A DNA stretch of 64,000 nt from contig NC_045147.1 in assembly GCF_008831285.2 (NCBI RefSeq), positions 10,287,427 to 10,351,426 of the forward strand. The letters run 5' to 3'. The translations under genes were made by a program, and so were the position numbers. The DNA comes from Nymphaea colorata. Lineage: Eukaryota; Streptophyta; Magnoliopsida; Nymphaeales; Nymphaeaceae. The notes below the pieces were generated by a model. It was not told where the DNA came from. It worked only from the letters and a program-made list of their open reading frames with translations, and ran no database searches. Of this stretch, positions 1-12,972 are shown one piece after another; positions within the stretch are counted from its first letter, which is position 1; each line of letters opens with the position of its first letter.

Positions 1-271
1 TCAAACTGTTAGGAATGATGTTTTCTCACTCTCTACCTTACGGTATTAAGAGAAGAAAACCAAAGAAAGAAAAGACGACCAAGACACTAGGATTTTAAGT
101 GGTTTGAAGACAATGTTCTCCTACGTTAATGATCGCATAGAGTTTCCATTGCTCCCTCATAAACATGGGGATTATGGGAAGCCGGCAAAATATAATTTAC
201 ATGAAGAAAGTAAGTCTAGATATGTGGAAATTAGAAAACCCATTAATTATTGGTCAGGTTTCACGCTCGAA

Positions 272-341
272 CACAAACCGGACATGAGTGGTATATAAAT
301 CTGTCTCACAAACTGGACATGAGTGGTATATAAATCTGTCT
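272..341. repeat. 35-bp tandem duplication
   Basis: Two adjacent copies of a 35-bp unit (272-306 and 307-341) share the core GACATGAGTGGTATATAAAT and differ at about one base. It looks like a recent slippage or unequal-exchange duplication. No function is visible. Confidence 0.85.
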
Positions 342-1397
342 CAAAGATTGAAGCAAGTTGATAGAATACTAAGTATTGGAGCTACCAAAGTTAGTGTCAT
401 TTCGTTTGAGAGAGAAATATATTCTTTTCGGCAATCATCGGCAACATGTGAGCAAAAAATGATAAAATAAAAAGGGTGCGGTCCTACATGAGCAGTATAA
501 CAAAATCACCGGTCCCTGTTTTTCTTTATTTTATTTTTTTCTTTACCTTTATTTTATTTTTCTTTTCTGACAGTGTACGGGAGAAAAAAAAAAAAAAAAG
601 GAAGGAGAGCACCTCTTTTCATTTTCAATTTTTTGGACCGAATCTCCACATTTGTGTGTGTAGCTCGTATTCTTCTTCGTCTTTTACTTGTAAAATAATC
701 ACAAAAGTCGGCAGCCTAATTTTTCCAAGGTTCTGCTTCAAAGGAGAATTCCAGGATTTGAGAAAGCATACACCTACATGCTTGGGAAAACCTTTTCTAA
801 CATGAGCTGAGAACAATAAAACGAGAAAACCACATGAGAGGCGCACTCGCGCCTGTTCACAATTACCCTCTATACACTTTCATCACCATCGTTGAGGAAA
901 TGGAGCCACCATATATGATTTTGAGTCTTCTGTTTGTTAGATATCTTTCATCCTAAATTGAACATGAGAACTTCAAGCTAAATCACACCAGAAAGTTCAT
1001 GAACAGTTGAATGCATCCCTATAGCACAACATAATCTTGCAAGAATCTGCCAAACTTTATCTTGAGCAGCGAGAAAATGAAAGAACAAGATCATTCTGCC
1101 AAACTTCAAGGAATGCGAATATGCGAAAGAATATTTTCGAAAGGTGGGGAAAGAACACACCTTTATATTATAAAGAGAAAAAAAAAATGGAAATCACAAA
1201 TTGGTGGTGGTAGGCAGCTGTCTCTTTGTATGCTAAAATCTTGGGCCTACTAATGGGACCATTCGGGTTTGGAGCACACCTGCATCCATTTAACTATGGG
1301 ACTTCATAAATCAGGGTAGATTCAAGTAAAACAAGGAATCAGATCCAAGAACCGACCCTACAACCAAATCTGAATCGATGGAGGTTCCAGGTCCTAT

Positions 1398-1500
1398 ACA
1401 TTACGAAGCTCGATTCGAGTTCGAGTTCGAGCTGAGCTCAAGCTTTAATCTTTTGAGTCTAGTCAAGCTCAAACTGGCTCAACTCGACTTGGCTTGTATG
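1398..1500. repeat. GAGCTC/TCGA-rich dispersed repeat
   Basis: The stretch is dense in overlapping CTCGA, GAGCTC and TCAAGCTC words. The same vocabulary recurs at 12515-12655 and 28890-29290, so it is one degenerate dispersed family. No coding potential or target-site duplication could be defined. Confidence 0.5.
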
Positions 1501-1647
1501 CAACTCTATCCCCCTCCCCTTCTCAAACGATAAAAGGTGGAAAGTGAAAAAGATGGAATTTAAAAACATTTGTCTTTTTGTTTTCTCTCTTTTTGAAAAT
1601 GCTTGTAATGCCTCAAAATTTTATTTTGGTGCATATAGTTGTGTGTA

Positions 1648-1720
1648 GAGGCGGAGCCAAGGTAGGACCCACTTGAGCTTGGGTTTCTTTCTCATAAAAA
1701 ATTTCAGGCTCCGCCCCTGC
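1648..1720. repeat. Short repeat with complementary GGCGGAGCC ends (internally deleted copy)
   Basis: The left end reads GAGGCGGAGCCA and the right end reads GGCTCCGCCCC, so the termini are inverted complements. The 73-bp copy lacks the AT-rich core of about 120 bp found in longer relatives at 35818-36002, 55850-56042 and 58612-58811. This suggests a non-autonomous DNA element; no transposase is visible. Confidence 0.6.
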
Positions 1721-2275
1721 TTATGTGCACTGCGCTGGTACACACATCTCAGTCTAAAGAGACACACATGGGTTCAGCTTCCACATAAGGCACGGACTCT
1801 CGTGTTCAGGCCTGGAATATATAACCAGCTAATTGTCGACACCGTTCTTGCTTTCATCAATTAAGTTTGGATCGTGTAAAGCTGGTTGCTGAATGATGGG
1901 GTTCCAGAACATAGAAGCGAACTTGTTTTTCATGATCCGGATGGAAGTCTCCCACGGAGGGCAAAAAAGGCCAACCCCAACGCTCACCTAACATGTATGT
2001 TATAGGTCCTCTTTCATAGAGCTTAAGTTAATTCAAAATTAATAGTGAAGGAGAACGAGACTTATATATATAGCCGTCTACACAGCTTTAATCTCATTCG
2101 CTAATGACTTTTATTGAGGAGGTCTAAAGGTGACGTCCTCTACCTCATACATGAAATTTTATATAGGTTAGCTATAAGGAGCGTGGCGTGGTGGGGCAGG
2201 CCACGAACCTTGGTGGACAGTCCAAAATTCAAACCTCATGGCGTCAGGCCCTCACCCTCTGGCTGCTAGGTAAAC

Positions 2276-2377
<102 letters not shown>

Positions 2378-3326
2378 GCCCCGAGGTTGCATGTGACAGG
2401 TCTGCCACTGGTTTCAGGGACATACGCAAGCATGGTGATGTCACTCATCTTGAATTGTGGTTTCGGCAACTAAAGTTAGAAGAAGAATGAAATTATCTGA
2501 GGCTTGCGTGAATACATCACAAACTTGGTAAGTTCGGAAGTTTACAGTGGGAAGGTCCACATGTACAGTTTATATCTCTTTTATGGTAGAACGTAAACAT
2601 CAAAATTTCATTGTTTGGCGTGTGAAGGACCTCAGCCACATAGATATATAGTACAATGTCATAATCAACACCTTATCCAGATAGATATGGAACATGATGT
2701 GCTCATCTTGAACATTTAATGTTTTAAAAGGAGTTGGTGCTGTGGGTCGACAGACTGTGAAGCTGTCATGCTGGAAATTGCAGTCTGATTTTCATAGACC
2801 AAAAACCATAGATGGTCAAGACATATGTCCATATAAGCTTGTTAAACAATATAAAATTATATGTGCACTTTTACCATGTTCTACATTCTTCTCTCCTTTT
2901 AAACGGTACCTCCCTCTTGCCTGCAGCAAATCTTCTTTCCATATCTCATTCTAATATTTTCTACTTTAAGTGTCTACAAGTTCCTTTTTTTTGTTCATAA
3001 TGTTCTAAGATCATGACTAAAGCAGTCACGAGCATCTGCCTGAAACAATCTTTATAGGTAAAGAACAGTAAAAAGAAAAAGAGAAAAAGTACTTCCGAAA
3101 AGCATAGGCATCCCTTCGGGTAAGAAAAGATAATTAATCATTAAAAGGAGTAGGTTCCTAAAGAAAAGTTGGTCTGTCATCCCTCTTTAATTGTCCGCTG
3201 CCCACTTCGATAACATGACATGAAAGGGGGTACCCTACCACGACGACGTACCAAGAGACATGTTCTAAAGTTATTATAAACAATTTTGAGATAAGGATTT
3301 TTATATTGGAATCTCATGCCCTTGAT

Positions 3327-3353
3327 CTTGATCTTAGCCAAAAGGACGAGAAA
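3327..3353 (-). other. U2 snRNA 5'-end-like fragment
   Basis: Read on the minus strand, about 27 nt resemble the conserved 5' end of U2 snRNA: TCTCGTCCTTTTGGCTAAGA against the family's TCTCGGCCTTTTGGCTAAGA, followed by TCAAG. The match stops there, so stem-loop II and the Sm site are missing and this cannot be a working snRNA gene. The D1 copy near 15360 lacks these bases. It may be a retro-inserted scrap or chance. Confidence 0.4.
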
Positions 3354-4744
3354 AAGTCTTAAAAAATTGAAACTCAGACTTTCGAAATTTGAAGTTACTC
3401 GACACACAACGATGAGCATGCAAATTTGCGCAACCATTAGACAAGGAAACAACAGTTTGATTGACATACTTGATCACTCAAGGCCCACATTTACTCACGG
3501 TCCAATCTCAGTGATGTTATCTTTTCTCGTGTTCCATGGCAATCAAACGACCTTTAAAGGGACATTTGACTGTAGTAATTTTTGTTCTTGGGGTTTAAAC
3601 TCAGTTAGACTTGTATTGGGGAGTTTGCACGATAGATAAGACTAGCGGCAAAGGCAAAAGTTTTTAGCTGAGAGCAATGGCAAAGCCAAAAAATTTTGGA
3701 AGAGAGGCACTAACTGATCTTTTGCTTAAGAGAATGAGTAATTGCATGGCATTGACTCAAGTTTGGTGTGGGCACCAAATGCGGTTGGACCTACCTGTAC
3801 TTAAGTACAGCTTAATCACAATACAAAATTTTAAGAGCTAGTCACACAGTAGCTCCGCTATTAGCTAAGAGGCACTCTTTCCCACCTAAGTCTACTTAAA
3901 GCACTTTATTCAGTTATGTTGTAGCGTATATAGATGCAAAACACTACGATGACTACAATTAACATAAAAACTTTCGAAATAGTACTTTAAGATATACTTT
4001 ATACAACACTAGGTAACCTTAGGTGGTAGTTCTGAGATGAAGCACAAAGTTCACCCAGTTCTGAATCTTCTGATGTAACTCTGAACCAGAAACAAGGAAA
4101 AAAGTAAGTGTTTCGGCCTTTCCTTTCAGGCCAGAAATTTCATACAAATTAATAATCACTCCATTTTTTTTTTTAAACAAGTAGAGTAAGAAGAAGAGGG
4201 AGACCTGCTGGCTGCAGGACTGCTGCTTTCACGTGCATTATGTGTGTCCCATTATCAGCAATGTTTTCGGATAGTGAGCAAGGCAGGTGTACGTGAATGT
4301 GGACATGTCTCACATGACAAGTGATGATGACCACTTAGAAAAACCGGACAACTTGTCACTACTCCCAAAAGAGAGATCGATGGGGAGCAAGGGGATTAGG
4401 TGGGAACTGAAAACTGCAATCAAGCTACGATGATTTTTGCCAATCCATTAAAAGTGCAGCGGGGAAGTCGAGAAGGGATTTGATATCTTGGGTCCGCTTT
4501 GATAAGAAATCTCCGACCAATTATGCAACCAAAATTGCCTTCCCCGACTCTCCCTCCTCTTTTTATCACTCTCTCGCTTGTGCAAAAACTTTTCCTTCCC
4601 TTTGATATCATGTACACGAAAAAAAGTTCTGGGACAACTCTCGGCAGGACTAATCGATTGCTCAATCTGTCTCTTTTCTGCTTGGTAAGACGGGTCATCT
4701 TCCATGCTCAATATTCAATATGTGACTCATTATCGTCAAATTCG

Positions 4745-5075
4745 AATTTGATATACCCTTAACTATATCGGTTTTTTTAAATATATTTGAAGTTGAAGAA
4801 TAACAAAAACATAATCACGTTAGAATCCAAATCCGAAATTCGATTTCACAAAACCAATCTGATTTTTACATTCATATCTGCCATCCAAATTTTGAATTGA
4901 AGATAGCCTATTTTCAACATGTATGATCATTAGATATAGAAAATTTGTCTAAAACTAAGTCATTTTTAACTCTGAATCTGATTGGATTCTTAATCGGATA
5001 TTAATTTTTTTTTTTATATCTGATTTTGTTGAAAGGTTTGATCGAATATTTAATCCAAAATCAGATATATTGACA
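4745..5075. repeat. TCCGAT/ATCGGAT-rich dispersed repeat
   Basis: AT-rich DNA with recurring AATCCGAAT, ATCGGAT and AAATTTGAAT words. Related stretches occur at 7385-7580, 20965-21240, 42385-42745 (intron 2 of PRX-C), 51420-51860 and 52040-52260 (intron 3 of lipase 1) and 54255-54610 (intron 2 of lipase 1). It is a dispersed non-coding family with no clear ends. Confidence 0.55.
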
Positions 5076-6841
5076 TCCTGAAATACAAAAACAAAGATTT
5101 TGGTATTTGTTCTCAAGGATTTCTGTAGAAAAGAAAGCAAGCGGTTTGTCAAAAACTTTGATCGAATTTAATGTAGTCCAAATGATAATTCCAAACTCTT
5201 TTCCAACATTAACAGACCTGATTAACAAGATGCCGACCAAAGACTCATCAAGATGGCTGAGGATTAATTGGTCTCTTTCGACGCACATGCATAGATAAAA
5301 GAAACCATGGCCGATGAGAATGAAGGTAAATGGTGGATCGAAGTGTTGATTGGCCTCAGACAAACTGTCTGCGACGACACTCTTAGTGCACAGATTGGGG
5401 AGAAGACATTGTAGATCCAAAGTTTTAGCATAAGATTGGTGAGGAGAAGAAAGTGGCTACTGTTGCAATCTAGGGTTGCATCAAAAGAAGGGGAGCTTTA
5501 AAAAAAGGAAAAAAAAAATGTTAAAGCAGATGTCGCCGAGTGCGTGGCCGCATTGATTTTTGCGAGTTATGGATATCTGTCGCTTTCCGAGCAACTCCAC
5601 TGCGTAGCTTTTGGACGCATCGGAGCTAATGCCGTCCACCATTTTCTTCTTTATTTCGCCATTCATTGTTTATATGTTGATATGAGCAAACTGTAGACTT
5701 TTCTCGCCGTCGGTGGTCCTCCTCCTTTGTTTTTTGAAGATTCTCTCTCTCTCATATTATTATATTGACTAATGGACAGATAGATACACAATACACCCAG
5801 CGAAAGATACACAATACTCTTAAAGTTGTATCTCCTAAACTATTTAGGAGTAATTTGACAGTAGATATATATTTAGTTGGTGTTTGATGAATCTGTTTTA
5901 AAAATTAAAAAAGGTTCATGAAACAATAGTCATAGTATTCAATGAACATTTCTTAATTTTTAAGATAGATTCGTGTGACATTAACAAAGTGTCTCTACTG
6001 TCACACACTCAGTTATAGAAGTGGTTTAGTAACAACTATAAATTGTTTATGTTTCATAAACTATCATAAAAATTGGTGTAAATTTATTAAAAATTATATA
6101 TGTTATAAAGATTCATGAATTTATCCCAAAAATTGGACTAAACAAACCCATATAAACTATTTAAAACTGTGCTGTGAACTCCATTTTGAATGCGAAATCG
6201 GATTGAAAGATTAAAAAGAAAGAAACTGGTTTGCCAACTGAGTTTGTCGCCTTGACTTCCCAGTACAGTGGCCCATGTCAGCCTTAATGGGATTTGGAGT
6301 ACTGGCCTATGCAAGAGTGCCACATGTCAATTTTTTAATTATTTTGAAAATATCTTAAATTTATTAGCACATTAATTTATCTGTATTTTTAAATCTTATG
6401 GACGGCATTTTTAATATTTTTATGCCTATGTATATGATCCAAAAACCTTGAAGTTCCTTGCCTTGGCCCATCAATTTATCGGGCGATATGTAAGTCAGTA
6501 AGTGAGCCTTTATGACGTTAATCTATGACAGTTTAAAGAAGTTAAACTATTGCCTTTTTTCTTGTTTTTTTTTTTTTAATTGTTATTTGCACATCAAAAT
6601 GACTTGTTCCAAGGGTAGGGCTTGGGACAAAAGAGGATGGGATTAAATGCACCAAAGTTGGACCGTATCAGACACGGTGCACCCAAAAGATGCGACAATT
6701 TTGCACCTTTGTTTTGAGCAACGGAAATCACGCCCATCGTACGGTCAAAAATTTTAAAAGCACCTTCGGAGAAGGATCTCCACTTTCCGCACTAAATGTA
6801 ATTGCCAAAATTTTACATTATTATTTTGTAATATTTACTTA

Positions 6842-7046
6842 GGTTGTGTTTGATATCATTGTTCTAAATCAATCTTAGATATGAAACGGCATAAAAAAGT
6901 GTATTTTGGGAGATCTTCAATTTATATGTAGGATGGATTTTAAGTAAGTACTACATGTTAAAAACCATGGATGGAAAAAGAAAAGTCGGATCTTCAATCC
7001 ATAGATTTCAGATCATTGCAAATCTCGCAGTGAAACAAACACAACC
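6842..7046. mobile_element. Tourist-like MITE (PIF/Harbinger type)
   Basis: A 205-bp element has perfect 11-bp inverted ends, GGTTGTGTTTG on the left and CAAACACAACC on the right. It is flanked by TTA at 6839-6841 and again at 7047-7049. TTA target duplications are the signature of PIF/Harbinger-mobilised Tourist MITEs. It has no coding capacity, so it would depend on a transposase elsewhere. The intact ends suggest a fairly young insertion. Confidence 0.85.
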
Positions 7047-7965
7047 TTAAACTTTTGGTCTACGTGGTTTATTTTGCAACATGTACATTTTTTATGCAAC
7101 ATTATATGATGAAAACAAGAGCCCGTATTGCATCAAAACTTGTAGATGAACAAACAAAATTTATCTTGTTATGGCTCTTTGAAGCACTTGCTTAGAATGG
7201 TAATAAAGCCCCTGAAAAACCATAGGCAATGGAAAAACTACTCGGCTTAGTAATCCGCATGCGAATTCAAACCACATATAAAACCCCCAACGCCATTCCC
7301 TTAAATTATGCTTTATCCTAGCATGCGAACCACTTACTCGTGCTGACCCAACCAGCTACACTACACCTCATTTCATTTAGGCTATCAGCTTCCACTTTGT
7401 TTGGCCGTGATCCCAACCCAAATTCAGATTTGAATTTTTTGAAAACTGAACGCAGATCCAATGTTGGATATTTACCAAGATGCAGATTTGGACATTCAAA
7501 CTCTATATAGTTTCCATGTGCGATTAGGATTCGGATCGATTTCGCTTTATCAAACCTGACCGATCCAATCCGGATCCAGGACGAGTTAAGCAAACTAGAC
7601 AGTGGTGTGAAATGCAGTACTTCTTAATAATATCCATCAACAATTATTGATGGTTCTCAGGACAAAGGCTGCAGCACGGTTTCAGTAGGTCAGAGAGAAG
7701 GGCATGTCCTTCGAATCTTTCTAAAGATATCACAACTCCTCTGCCTGCAAGAGAGTTTCTCTCTCTAGCACTCACTCTCTCTCTCTACTGTAAATTGTAG
7801 CCGCCTCCCCCCCCCAATGGAGCTCTTCATCCATTCGTATTTGAACAAGTCAAAAGGAGGACGGTATTTTTTTCTACCCGCCTATGTGGATCTCTCCACA
7901 CCACATGTGGTCACCATTTTCTTCTTTTTGAGCCTTCTTGGGGAGTGAAGTCATGGGGAGCATTT

Positions 7966-7973
7966 TATAAAAG
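7966..7973 (+). promoter_or_regulatory. TATA box of PRX-A
   Basis: TATAAAAG lies 54 bp upstream of the PRX-A ATG, which would give a 5' leader of about 25-30 nt. It is the best TATA match in the 300 bp before the gene. Confidence 0.7.
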
Positions 7974-8026
7974 GGCATTAGCCAGTGAGCCAGAGTTACG
8001 GCTGCTAGCCCGGAGCCTGATCAGCC

Positions 8027-11000
8027 ATGGCCGTCGGCAAGTGCCTTCTCTTCCTGCTGCCCCTCGTCGTCCTCCTCCTCCCCTCCGGCCATGCCGCCGT
8101 GAGCCTCAAAATCGGCTTCTACAACACTTCCTGCCCGTCTGCCGAGAGCATCGTGCGGGCGGCCGTGGCCAGCGCCGTCGCGGCAAACCCCGGCATTGCC
8201 GCCGGCCTCATCCGGATGCACTTCCATGACTGCTTTGTGAGGGTAAGGTGCTCTTTCCTCTCCTGCTTAATTTAAGACCACTACTGATTCACTGCAGCAA
8301 ACTGAAACAAAGCAGCAGGAAGGAAATAAGAAGCGTGTTTTTCAAAAAAGAAAACATGATCTTGAGCCCGACAGTAAAGATAAAAGATCTTGTTTGCGAA
8401 AAACAGTTCTATTTAAGACAGATGATTGAAAAGGGCAAAAAGAAATGAATGATTCCTAGAGTGGCATTGCTTTTTTCCTCTTTTTATTTGGTTACAGAAA
8501 TACTGTTTCTCGCTTAGATGTTGTTTGCTCTCTTTTTTTCTTTCTTTCTTAATTTGGAGAAGGAAGCTGAGGTAATATCTCAAAGCAAACACGATCGATT
8601 AATTGGTATCCTCCAAACGGAAGACTTGTTTGGCCAAAAGGAGTGGACTCCAAATATATTATTGAAACAGTACATCTTTATGATAGCAAAGAGCAAGCAA
8701 ATATTGGAGTATGTGTCAACCTTGTTAGAGTGCGTGAGTCCGTTCCTTGTTCTAATAAGCTTCTCTAATTTTAGCATTTTGTCATAGATGTAGAAGAACT
8801 TTGGCCTTCGAACTATTGTATGTTTTCTTCGTCTTCTTCGATGCTCCATAGACAGTTTTCTTAGTCTTCTTTGTTTTTTTTGTTGACATCGTGGTTCCTA
8901 CCAACCCCCTCACACTAATAGCCGCAAATTTTAGGTGAGCAGATGATTAAAAGACCGACTTTTTCTCCAAGTTTGGAGTCCTAAGTTGTATAAGCATGAA
9001 AATACATATTTTTATTTAGTAGAAGATTAAAAGACCGCCTTTTCTTCAAAGTTCTCTCATTCCTGCTGCTTCTAGAGTCCTAAGTTGCTCATACTTTAGA
9101 AGTCCTAAGTTGTATTTAGAAGTCCTAAATTATATCGGCATCAAAACTCATACTTTTAGGTATTATGCCGCAAAAGTATAATACCTCGAACTTAACGCCT
9201 TTCTTTTCATAGACCCTTAACCCACCAAATAGCTGTGCTAATTGTGAATAAACTTCTAACGTTTTAATCTGATTATCTTGAGGCCCCGTAAGGTGAAATT
9301 TGAAATGTTAAAGTTATTATGAAAAAAAAAATACATGGTAAAAAGTCACGGTAAAATTACCATGTTCCATCTAATTTACCATTTGTGTGATTTGAAAAGG
9401 AAAAGCTCTACAAAAATTTTTAGTTTCCCTCCATGCATAATAAAATTCCTGTGCGTAAGCCGTACAAATCTTTTAGCTTCACTCGATGCGCAATAAAACT
9501 CGCATCAAATAGGACCTGAAGAAAAAAATAATATATATAAATATATGCCATTGGGTAAAGGATAAAAATGAGTCAGCTTAATTCAGTTTAGTTTTGTAAA
9601 AAATTGATTTTTGTACCATCAAACTTTGATGTTATAAGTGCCATTCATTTTTTAATTATAAAAAAACATTATTAAAGTAAAAAAATTTCTAATCTAATAT
9701 ATATTTCTCACCAAATCACTCTTAGGTTCATACGCTAAATTGTAAAAAACAGAAAAAATTTAATAATTAATATTAATGGGTCTACATGTGGTCTTTTTTG
9801 GCTAATTGCTCGATCGATGGAGTCCTTAATCAGGAAAAACGATGCACTCCCCAAACATCGTCTATTTCAGAACAAAAAAGATCTAAAAGGCTTCAAGGAA
9901 AAAAAAAAGAACAAAAAATAAGAGCCAGAAAATAAACGCCAAATGGGGTTTAAAAGTAAAAAAAGGAATTGAATATGATGCTTTTAGGAGTTAAGGGTAT
10001 AGATGTCCCCTGAAATTTAACGTTATTTTAAAGTCGGCACAAGTTATTTTGGATATTGGCGCATATATAATTGTGACGTCTTGACCGGTCTGCAGGGTTG
10101 CGACGCATCGGTCCTCCTCAACTCGACCAACGGCGACGCAGAGAGGGACTCGCCCCCTAACGCGAGCCTCCGTGGGTTCGAAATCATCAACGCGGCCAAG
10201 ACCCAGCTGGAGTCAACCTGCCCGAACACGGTCTCCTGCGCCGACATCCTCGCCTTCGCGGCCCGTGACAGTGCCGCCCTGGTCGGCAACATCAGCTACC
10301 AGGTGCCATCGGGCCGGCGCGACGGGCTGGTCTCGAACTCGACGGAGGCACTGCTGAACCTACCCCCACCCAGCTCCAACATAAGCGACCTGGTCACCTT
10401 CTTCTCAAACAAAAACCTGACCGAGCGGGACATGGTGGTCCTGTCCGGGGCGCACTCGATCGGGGTGGCTCACTGTGCTTCCTTCACCGCCAGGCTCTAC
10501 AACTCCAGCAGCCCCACCGGCGTGGACCCAACCCTCGATGCGGCCTATGCCGCCAGGCTTCGGGCGGTCTGCCCAAACAACACCGCCGCGACCGACCCGA
10601 CTACGGTGAACATGGACACCATCACCCCCAATGTGCTCGACATCAACTACTACGTGGGGCTCAACAGGAACCTGGGCCTCTTCACTTCCGACCACGCCCT
10701 CCTCACCTCCAACACCTCACTTAACATCGTAAGTACCAACTCAGACTCACGGTGGAGTCAGAAGTTTTTGATGAGGAAGTTTACAAAATTTTTATATAAG
10801 ACAAGTGAGAGGGAGGCCGAATTAAGTTTTTAAATTTTGACATGAATCCAAATATCATTTCACAAAATTTTTATATAAAACAAATAAAGATTTTTAAAAT
10901 TACATATAATTTGTTTTTGTGTGGTAAGGACAGGGCCCTTCCCAGTTGACATTTCTTTTTTCTCTCATTTTTTTTTTATTGTTGCAATTTGGGTGAACTT

Positions 11001-11458
11001 AGGTCCATAATAAATGATCTTCACTTGTTAATTGAAAATTTGTTGTGCCTCATGATTTTTTTTCTTTGGTTTTGCCCCCAAACCTGAACTTCATATTTTA
11101 ATAAGAAAAATCGGTCTCAAAGGGCACGGCTCCTAGCTTGGACGCTCTTAAATAAGAGGAAAGCATTATTATAAGTCGATTAGTTTGTTAAATATACAAG
11201 AAAAGAACGAGACAAGCATGCATCGTATATATAATAAGACTGAGTCATGTTCTGAAAATTTGGTGGGTGCAGGTGAACAACAATCTAAAGAATGCAACCA
11301 AGTGGGCGCAGCTGTTCGCACAGGCAATGGTGAAGATGGGGAAGATCCAACCTATCACCGGCAAAAACGGACAGATCAGGAAGAACTGCGCCCTCATCAA
11401 CCCCTCCTCCATCGAACTCGTGCCTGAAGAGGAGGGTTCCCAAGTTGCAGCCAGTTGA
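8027..11458 (+). CDS. PRX-A: class III secretory peroxidase (peroxidase 5-like)
   Basis: Exons 8027-8242, 10096-10728 and 11273-11458 give a 344-residue haem peroxidase. Such enzymes use hydrogen peroxide to oxidise phenolics in the wall, apoplast or vacuole (lignification, defence). Residues 1-23 are a signal peptide. Distal site: Arg63 and His67 in HFHDCF. Proximal haem ligand: His192 in SGAHSIG. All eight cysteines of the family's four disulfides are present (CPS, HDCF, GCDAS, CPN/SCAD, AHCASF, VCPN, NCAL). Both introns are phase 0 with good GTAAGG and GTAAGT donors. Intron 1 is 1853 bp, against 186 and 235 bp in PRX-B and PRX-C, and is AT-rich; intron 2 holds a dispersed repeat. The tail ends SQVAAS, an extension shared with the other two, possibly for vacuolar sorting. 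Exons are GC-rich against AT-rich flanks. Family certain; substrate unknown. Confidence 0.93.
10735..10945 (-). repeat. GGCGGAGCC-family element inside PRX-A intron 2
   Basis: Starting only a few bases after the exon-2 donor, the intron carries a reverse-oriented copy of the AT-rich repeat seen at 55850-56042 and 58612-58811 (core ACAAAATTTTTATATAA, then a stretch related to AATTAAGTTTTTAAA). Part of the core appears twice. Family ends are eroded (GACTCCACCGTGAG at one side, GGACAGGGCCC at the other). Confidence 0.55.
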
Positions 11459-12842
11459 GACCCTCCTTCTGCGTATCTGACAGTGTTTTAATGGGATTGC
11501 TGAGGCAATCCTATTTTTGTATGTTTAATAAGAACTGCGTGACCCGTCTTCTTAGTAAGCTGTTGGTTTTGTGTTTTTTGTTTTTATTTTGGGTTTGCTG
11601 GAAGCTACACCTGAGCCTAAAGAACGCCCAAACGACTTAAAGCACTCTGCTTAATATCTGTCTGCTTTGGCTTAGATTGACGCCTAAAAACAATTGAACA
11701 AGTGGCTGATATAACCAGCAACTCTGAACCCCTAAAGAATCTTTTGTCATATAAGGGTTTGCTTGGTTGTAGTGGCACTTTGTGAGCGTCTTATCAATCT
11801 ATCTGACTGCAAAATAAGGCTAGATTTATGGATCATTAGTTGAATCTGTCCTAATTCTTGGAACATATTCATAAGACACCGACAGTGGGGGTTGTTTGAC
11901 AGTATGAATTCTATAGTTAGTCCCATAGATTAGAGCATGCTCATCGATTAATATAATTAGCGTTTTATGAATCTGACTCAGTTTGTAAGTTAGATTCATG
12001 GAACACTAACAAAATGTCTTTGCTGCAAAACAACCCGGTTTCCCAACGAATGCATGCTCCTGCTTCTTGTTATGTGGAGAATGCTAAAATGGCAATATTC
12101 CAAACACACGTAATGCCAAGGGACCACCCAGAGTGGAGACCCTTGTTCCAAATGCCTGTAGAGATCCGTCATCTCACCTTTGTCGGCACTTTCTTAGACC
12201 ACTCAGCAAAGCAAATCAGATTCTTTAACATAATTCCACCCCTTTTAAAGCAAATAGCATTCCTAGAAATACTCTTTTCATTATATGCTGTTGCCCATTC
12301 CTGGCCTTCCAAAGATGCCATATAATCATGGGAAGCAGAGACACTGGCACCTTTTAATCCTTGCTGCTTTAAGCTTCTCCTCCCCCAACCAATCTGACCA
12401 TTATCTAAGAGACTCATCAAACATAATAGCATGATGTTCCATGAATCTAACCAAATTTATGAGACATATTTATGGGACAACAACAACTTGTTACTATTGC
12501 CAAACTGGTGTAGATAATGAGTCAACCCAACTCGGGCTCAACTCCAACTCTTTTCTGTAAGCTCAACTTCTTTAATAAACTAGTCAAGCTCGAGCTTGGG
12601 TTAAAACTCGAGTTATAAATTAGACGAGCTACATGAGCTTGACTAATTTAAACTATACTATGGTCGTGTTTTCCATGTTTGTTAAATTTCAAGGGCATGT
12701 CAATAATTTTTGATGTTTTTTAATCCCCTTTTGTGGTTTTCATTTTCATTTAGAGAGAAAAAAAAAATGGTTCAAGTAACATGAACTTAAAAGAGTTAAA
12801 CTTTAGCAAAGCTGGAGCTCGGTCACTTGTGGTACATTCATG

Positions 12843-12972
12843 TTTGGCAACAGCAACACATTATTACTGTTCCGTGAGTTATATCAAAAAATTGAAGAAA
12901 ATTCAAGAAATGTTTACGAGTATTTTATAAAGGCAAATTCATGGACAGTAATAATGTGTAGCTTTTGCCAAA
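12843..12972. mobile_element. MITE with about 34-bp inverted repeats
   Basis: The left end (TTTGGCAACAGCAACACATT and on) and the reverse complement of the right end (TTTGGCAAAAGCTACACATT and on) agree at about 30 of 34 positions. They enclose roughly 60 bp of AT-rich DNA. It has no coding capacity. The superfamily is unassigned because no clear target-site duplication was found; an hAT or Mutator-like origin is possible. Confidence 0.75.

Noticed and set aside
2188-2275. Possible tRNA-derived SINE head before the TA array (TGGCGTGGTGGGG and AATTCAAACCT resemble A and B boxes)
   Set aside because: Box B is a poor match, no second copy or target duplication was found, and no cloverleaf can be drawn.
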